Assembly (NCBI GenBank): GCA_023249815.1
Contig: JAHFBX010000109.1
Coordinates: forward strand, 1 to 8,611
From: Candidatus Eiseniibacteriota bacterium
GTDB taxonomy: Bacteria; Eisenbacteria; RBG-16-71-46
Length of the DNA: 8,611 bases
Direction of reading: 5' to 3'
Notes under the pieces: generated by a model
Database searches by the model: none
The model's input: the letters and a program-made list of their open reading frames with translations, nothing else
What the model was told of the DNA's origin: nothing
Shown here: piece by piece, positions 5,901-8,611 of the stretch
Layout of the letters: each line of letters begins with the position of its first letter
How positions within the stretch are numbered: position 1 is the stretch's first letter
Made by a program: the position numbers and the translations under genes

Positions 5901-6992
5901 CTAGTGGCCCTTCGTCCGGGTCGGCGCCGAAGCGGGCGCCGCGAGCACGGCCACGCCACCCGAGCCTGTGTCCACGTGCAGCCGGCCCACGCCGGCGCCG
6001 ATGGTGCCGCGCAGGATGCCGTGGTCCTTCTCGTCCACGGTGAGCGGCAGTTCCGAGCGAATGCCGCCCGAGCCGGTCTCGACGTGCAGCTTGGCGCTGA
6101 AGTCCTGCGGCACGGTCACGCGCACGCTGCCCGAGCCGGTATCGATCGCCATATCGGGCGCGCGATTCAGCTGCTGGAGCTCCACGCCACCCGAGCCCGT
6201 GTCCACGCGCACGCGCTTGGCGTCCACGCGGCCCAGTTCCACCGAGCCCGAGCCCGTATCCACGTAGAGGTCATCGGTGACGATGTCGTCGCCCGTCACG
6301 CCGCCGGAGCCGGTGTCGAGCTTGATACTGGGGCCTTTCACACCGCTCGCGCGGATGCTGCCCGAACCGGTGTCCACGAGCAGCTCACCCGAGAAGTCGG
6401 TGACTTCGACGCCCCCCGAACCCAGGTCGAGCGTGAGCTTGCCGCGGCAGCCATCCGCGCGCGCGCCGCCCGAGCCGCCGTCGAACGACAGCGTGCCGTC
6501 CACGTTCTTGATGTCGCCGCTGCCGGCGAGCGTGTAGACCGACACCTTGCGCCCCTTGGGCACATGCACGACGAGATCGGACCACGCCTCGGTGCCGCTG
6601 CCGCCGCCCTTCACCGTGACGCGGCGGTTCAGGAACGTGAGCGAGTTGAGGTCGCCGCCCCACGTGCCATCCCGGCGGATGTGTGTGGACGTGTTGGACC
6701 AGCGACCCATGGCCGGATACACGATCTGCAGGCCGGGGTAGAGCACGCGCAGCGCCGAGCGGCCGCCGATGGCGTCGTCGCTCACCGTGAGCTTGTCGGC
6801 GTCGCGGCCGGCGAGCGTGACGTCCACGGTCACGGAGCTGCCGGAGCCGGACTCGATCCGGACCTCGCCCGCGGGATTCCAGATGGCGACGTCGTTGCCG
6901 GTCAGCGTGTAGGTACGCGCGGAGACGTCGGGGGCCTGGAGCGCGGGAAGCAGCGCCAGGGCGCCGAGGGCGGCGATGTGTCGAAGAGTCAT
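5901..6992 (-). CDS. Secreted DUF4097-like beta-solenoid repeat protein
   Basis: The 363-aa precursor begins with a Sec-type signal peptide: a basic start, then a hydrophobic core of Leu and Ala, with a plausible cleavage near Ala26 (DVSA-R). No lipobox cysteine is present, so the mature protein is probably periplasmic or released. The rest resembles DUF4097 (putative adhesin) proteins, which form right-handed beta-solenoids. Residues 157-346 carry ten G-S-G turns, mostly spaced 16-21 residues apart, commonly as (V/L/I)-D-T-G-S-G-(G/S)-V. A more irregular region (27-150) precedes them. ATG 6992 is chosen because the signal peptide starts here and AGGTG lies just upstream; the open frame continues further back but encodes low-complexity Pro/Arg sequence. 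It diverges from an ECF sigma/anti-sigma operon, and such proteins are often found near these regulators, suggesting an envelope-stress output or sensor role. That role is an inference. A terminator follows the stop. Confidence 0.88.
   Translation of the reverse strand: MTLRHIAALGALALLPALQAPDVSARTYTLTGNDVAIWNPAGEVRIESGSGSSVTVDVTLAGRDADKLTVSDDAIGGRSALRVLYPGLQIVYPAMGRWSNTSTHIRRDGTWGGDLNSLTFLNRRVTVKGGGSGTEAWSDLVVHVPKGRKVSVYTLAGSGDIKNVDGTLSFDGGSGGARADGCRGKLTLDLGSGGVEVTDFSGELLVDTGSGSIRASGVKGPSIKLDTGSGGVTGDDIVTDDLYVDTGSGSVELGRVDAKRVRVDTGSGGVELQQLNRAPDMAIDTGSGSVRVTVPQDFSAKLHVETGSGGIRSELPLTVDEKDHGILRGTIGAGVGRLHVDTGSGGVAVLAAPASAPTRTKGH
5957..6524 (-). repeat. GSG-turn solenoid repeats, about 19 residues per unit
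   Basis: In the DUF4097-like gene, G-S-G motifs start at residues 157, 173, 191, 209, 228, 247, 266, 286, 307 and 343. Spacing is 16-21 residues except for the last gap of 36, about two units. DNA copies share a core like GACACGGGCTCGGG on the - strand but differ in synonymous positions, so they are old, diverged repeats. Confidence 0.85.
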
Positions 6993-7299
6993 GGGGCACC
7001 TGTCCGGTCGGGGTTTCAGGGGAGCGCCCGCGGGAGCGGGCATCATGGAACTGTAGACGGGCCCGGCGTGCCCCGGGTTGCACGGCACGCGAAACCCGTG
7101 CCCCGACCGAGGCCACTTGCCCGGCCCGGACCCGCCCCGGCTGAACGCACGCCGCTGCACCGCGTCCGTCGGGCACCGGCTCCCAGGCCGCCCCGGCCCG
7201 CGCTGGTCCTCGGCCCACCGGCGCAGGGAGATACGCGCTCGCGGGCCGGGCGGGAATGGTTCCAACCTAGGGGCCATCCCGGGGGTCCAATCCTCTGGT
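6993..7299. promoter_or_regulatory. Divergent intergenic region between the DUF4097-like gene and the sigma operon
   Basis: These 307 bases must hold the start signals for both flanking transcripts. No textbook -35/-10 pair stands out on either strand. On the + strand, GGAATGG near 7254-7260 lies about 40 bases before the sigma start and is a loose candidate for an ECF-type GGAAC-like -35 element. On the - strand, TACAGT (complement of 7050-7055) is a possible -10. A 9-base direct repeat CGTGCCCCG occurs at 7067-7075 and 7097-7105, enclosing an inverted repeat CGGGTT/AACCCG (7074-7079 and 7093-7098). A short GCCCGC/GCGGGC hairpin is at 7026-7041. All regulatory roles here are guesses. Confidence 0.4.
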
Positions 7300-7875
7300 A
7301 TGTCCATCACCCTGACCTGGCAACCGACCTTGACCCTGGAACGACCCGCCCTGTCCCAGAGCCTCGAGACGAGCGACGTTGCGTTGGCCGCGCGTGGTGA
7401 CGCGCAGGCCTTCCGTCGTCTCTACGAGGAGAATGTGGACCGCGTGAACGCGTTGGCTCGCCGCATGGCGGGTTACGACCACGCCGCGGAGTTGACCCAG
7501 GACGTGTTCGTGCGCGCATGGCAGAAGTTGCACACGTTTCGCGGCGAGGCGCGGTTCTCCACGTGGCTGCACCGGCTCGCGGTGAACCTCATCCTGAGCC
7601 GTCGCGCGACCTATGCCACCGAGCGCGCGCGCTTCCTCGGCGACGACGAGGTGCTGAACCGGATCGAGACGCGACCTTCGGGGCGCGAACACGCGGTGGA
7701 CTTCGAAGGGGCCATCTCGCAGCTGCCCGACGGGGCCCGCACCATCTTCGTGCTGCACGACGTCGAGGGCTATCGCCACGAGGAGATCGCGGGACTCCTC
7801 GGCGTCACCACCGGAACCACCAAGGCCCAGTTGCACCGCGCGCGCATGCTGCTGCGCGGTCACCTCTCGGCCTGA
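7300..7875 (+). CDS. ECF-type RNA polymerase sigma factor
   Basis: The 191-aa product is a group 4 (ECF) sigma-70 factor that would direct RNA polymerase to stress- or envelope-responsive promoters. Region sigma-2 spans about residues 36-104 and includes AAELTQDVFVRAWQKLHTFRG and FSTWLHRLAVNLILSRR, covering core-binding and -10 recognition. Region sigma-4 spans about 135-187: LPDGARTIFVLHDVEGYRHEEI followed by the helix-turn-helix GVTTGTTKAQLHRARMLL, which reads the -35 element. A linker of about 30 residues separates them. ATG 7300 is the only Met before sigma-2 that keeps a normal length. Its Shine-Dalgarno is weak (GGGGG about 14 bases upstream), so poor translation or a short leader is possible. 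The anti-sigma gene follows after 20 bp in the same direction, the usual arrangement for paired regulation. The exact ECF subgroup cannot be set by eye. Confidence 0.95.
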   Translation: MSITLTWQPTLTLERPALSQSLETSDVALAARGDAQAFRRLYEENVDRVNALARRMAGYDHAAELTQDVFVRAWQKLHTFRGEARFSTWLHRLAVNLILSRRATYATERARFLGDDEVLNRIETRPSGREHAVDFEGAISQLPDGARTIFVLHDVEGYRHEEIAGLLGVTTGTTKAQLHRARMLLRGHLSA

Positions 7876-7882
7876 AGAAAAT

Positions 7883-7889
7883 GGAAGAG
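7883..7889 (+). promoter_or_regulatory. Ribosome binding site for the anti-sigma gene
   Basis: GGAAGAG lies 6 bases before ATG 7896 and favours that start over ATG 7881, which itself overlaps the beginning of this element. Confidence 0.55.
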
Positions 7890-7895
7890 TCTCCC

Positions 7896-8588
7896 ATGAC
7901 CACCGACCGTTTCACCGCACTACTTTCCGACTACCTGGACCACGACCTGCCGCGTGCCGAGTTCGACGCTGTCGAGCGTCATCTCGAGACGTGCACGGAG
8001 TGCCGGGAAGTGCTGGTGGGGCTCGTCGCCGTGAAGGCGCGCGCGGCCTCGCTGGTGGACCCGCCGGCGCCGACCGATCTCTGGGCGGGGATCGCGTCAC
8101 GAATCGGCTCGGCGGGTTCCACCCGCGAGGCTCCGGCGCGCCACGCCGAGGTGTTGGAACTGCCCCGCCGGACGCGGACGTGGGCCGCGCCGCAGTGGCT
8201 CGCGGCGGCAGCAGCGTTCGCGATCGTGGCGGCCGGCGCGGTGTGGTTCGCGCAGAGCCGCCTGATCCCGAACGCCTCGAACCACGGTGGCACCGCGTCG
8301 CGTCCGGCCCCGAGCACGGACGCCACGTCGGCGAGCTTCGACGCGCAACAGATCGAGAACGAGATCCGCGACCTGCAGGCGGCGCTCGAACGCGGGCGCG
8401 GCAAGCTGGCACCCGAGACCGTGGAGGTGCTCGAGGAGAACCTGCGCACCATCCACAAGGCGCTCCAGGACGCGCGCACCGCGTTGGCGCAGGATCCCGC
8501 GAACAGCGAACTCAAGAACTATCTCGCCGGCGCCGTGCAGCGGAAGCTCTACTTCGTCCGCCGCGCCGCGACGCTGGCCGGTGTCTAG
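7896..8588 (+). CDS. Transmembrane anti-sigma factor, zinc-finger (ZAS) type
   Basis: The 230-aa protein probably binds the adjacent ECF sigma factor and keeps it inactive at the membrane. The N-terminal cytoplasmic part has the ZAS / zf-HC2 motif HLETCTEC (His29, Cys33, Cys36) preceded by an LSDYLDHDL helix, as in many anti-sigma domains. One hydrophobic segment at about 100-119 (rich in Ala, Trp at both ends) anchors it. After a Ser/Thr/Pro-rich spacer (about 125-148), residues 150-225 form a long, charged, heptad-like helical domain expected outside the cytoplasm, plausibly the sensing part. ATG 7896 has the better Shine-Dalgarno; ATG 7881 would add five residues. The gene lies 20 bp after the sigma gene, so the two are surely one operon, and a further gene start follows at once. 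The signal that releases the sigma factor is not evident. Confidence 0.92.
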   Translation: MTTDRFTALLSDYLDHDLPRAEFDAVERHLETCTECREVLVGLVAVKARAASLVDPPAPTDLWAGIASRIGSAGSTREAPARHAEVLELPRRTRTWAAPQWLAAAAAFAIVAAGAVWFAQSRLIPNASNHGGTASRPAPSTDATSASFDAQQIENEIRDLQAALERGRGKLAPETVEVLEENLRTIHKALQDARTALAQDPANSELKNYLAGAVQRKLYFVRRAATLAGV

Positions 8589-8598
8589 GAGTCCCATG

Positions 8599-8611
8599 AT
8601 GAAGCGCTTGC
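8599..8611 (+). CDS. Start of a third gene in the sigma operon (cut by the window edge)
   Basis: AGGAG (8587-8591) overlaps the stop codon of the anti-sigma gene and lies 7 bases before ATG 8599, which reads M-K-R-L. An adjacent in-frame ATG at 8596 is an alternative. A start of Met-Lys-Arg-Leu is typical of a signal peptide, so an exported protein is plausible, but only four codons are visible and the product cannot be identified. Confidence 0.55.

Noticed and set aside
5051..5959. A 302-codon - strand frame covering the gene-poor stretch and the membrane protein
   Set aside because: Arg/Gly/Ala-rich with no motif and no good ribosome site; the + strand membrane protein has clear hydrophobic segments.
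7078..7299. Upstream extension of the sigma factor start
   Set aside because: The added 74 residues are Pro/Arg-rich and precede the normal family start; the divergent promoter must also fit here.
5862..7400. A 512-codon + strand open frame opposite the DUF4097-like gene
   Set aside because: It is the antisense shadow of the GC-rich repeat gene; its sequence is His/Arg/Ala-rich without motifs, whereas the - strand frame has a signal peptide and solenoid repeats.
7518..7895. Upstream extension of the anti-sigma frame
   Set aside because: It overlaps the sigma factor gene out of frame; a good Shine-Dalgarno precedes ATG 7896.

Overview
This is a high-GC bacterial window: codon third positions are almost all G or C, GTG starts are used, stops are TGA or TAG, and no TAA stop occurs. 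No rRNA, tRNA, CRISPR array or insertion sequence is visible. The combination of a DUF4097-type repeat protein, an ECF sigma factor and a ZAS-type anti-sigma with a long C-terminal helical domain resembles high-GC environmental phyla such as Gemmatimonadota or candidate phylum Eisenbacteria. That placement is an inference from gene style, not from a marker tree.

Left part (1-3176, + strand): the C-terminal half of hisS, carrying two in-frame TAG codons near the window edge, is followed after 15 bp by a complete aspS. Next comes a short stub of a histidine-phosphatase gene that runs in frame into a PhzF-family gene. The PhzF gene itself lacks the central block that normally carries the DPATGS motif. 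This stretch looks like housekeeping translation genes followed by a locus with two apparent in-frame deletions.

Middle part (3300-5815, + strand): a NYN-domain (PIN-like) nuclease with a Gly/Asn-rich linker and a C-terminal cold-shock-like domain overlaps by 4 bp a DinB-like metal-binding four-helix protein, so the two are probably translationally coupled. Then come two GC-rich hairpins, about 500 bp without a convincing gene, and a small membrane protein of unknown function. A terminator that appears to work in both directions (5853-5883) separates this gene from the convergent gene to its right.

Right part (5901-8611): a secreted DUF4097-like beta-solenoid protein on the - strand diverges from an ECF sigma factor and anti-sigma operon on the + strand. 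They share a 307-bp intergenic region. A Shine-Dalgarno sequence and start codon right after the anti-sigma gene show that at least one more gene follows in that operon. The simplest reading is an envelope-responsive sigma/anti-sigma module with a nearby exported repeat protein as a possible sensor partner or regulon member.

The points most worth a second look are the doubly deleted phosphatase/PhzF locus, the NYN-CSD fusion, the alternating GSGG/GSGS solenoid, and the amber codons in hisS. I see no clear evidence of a wholly new multi-gene system.
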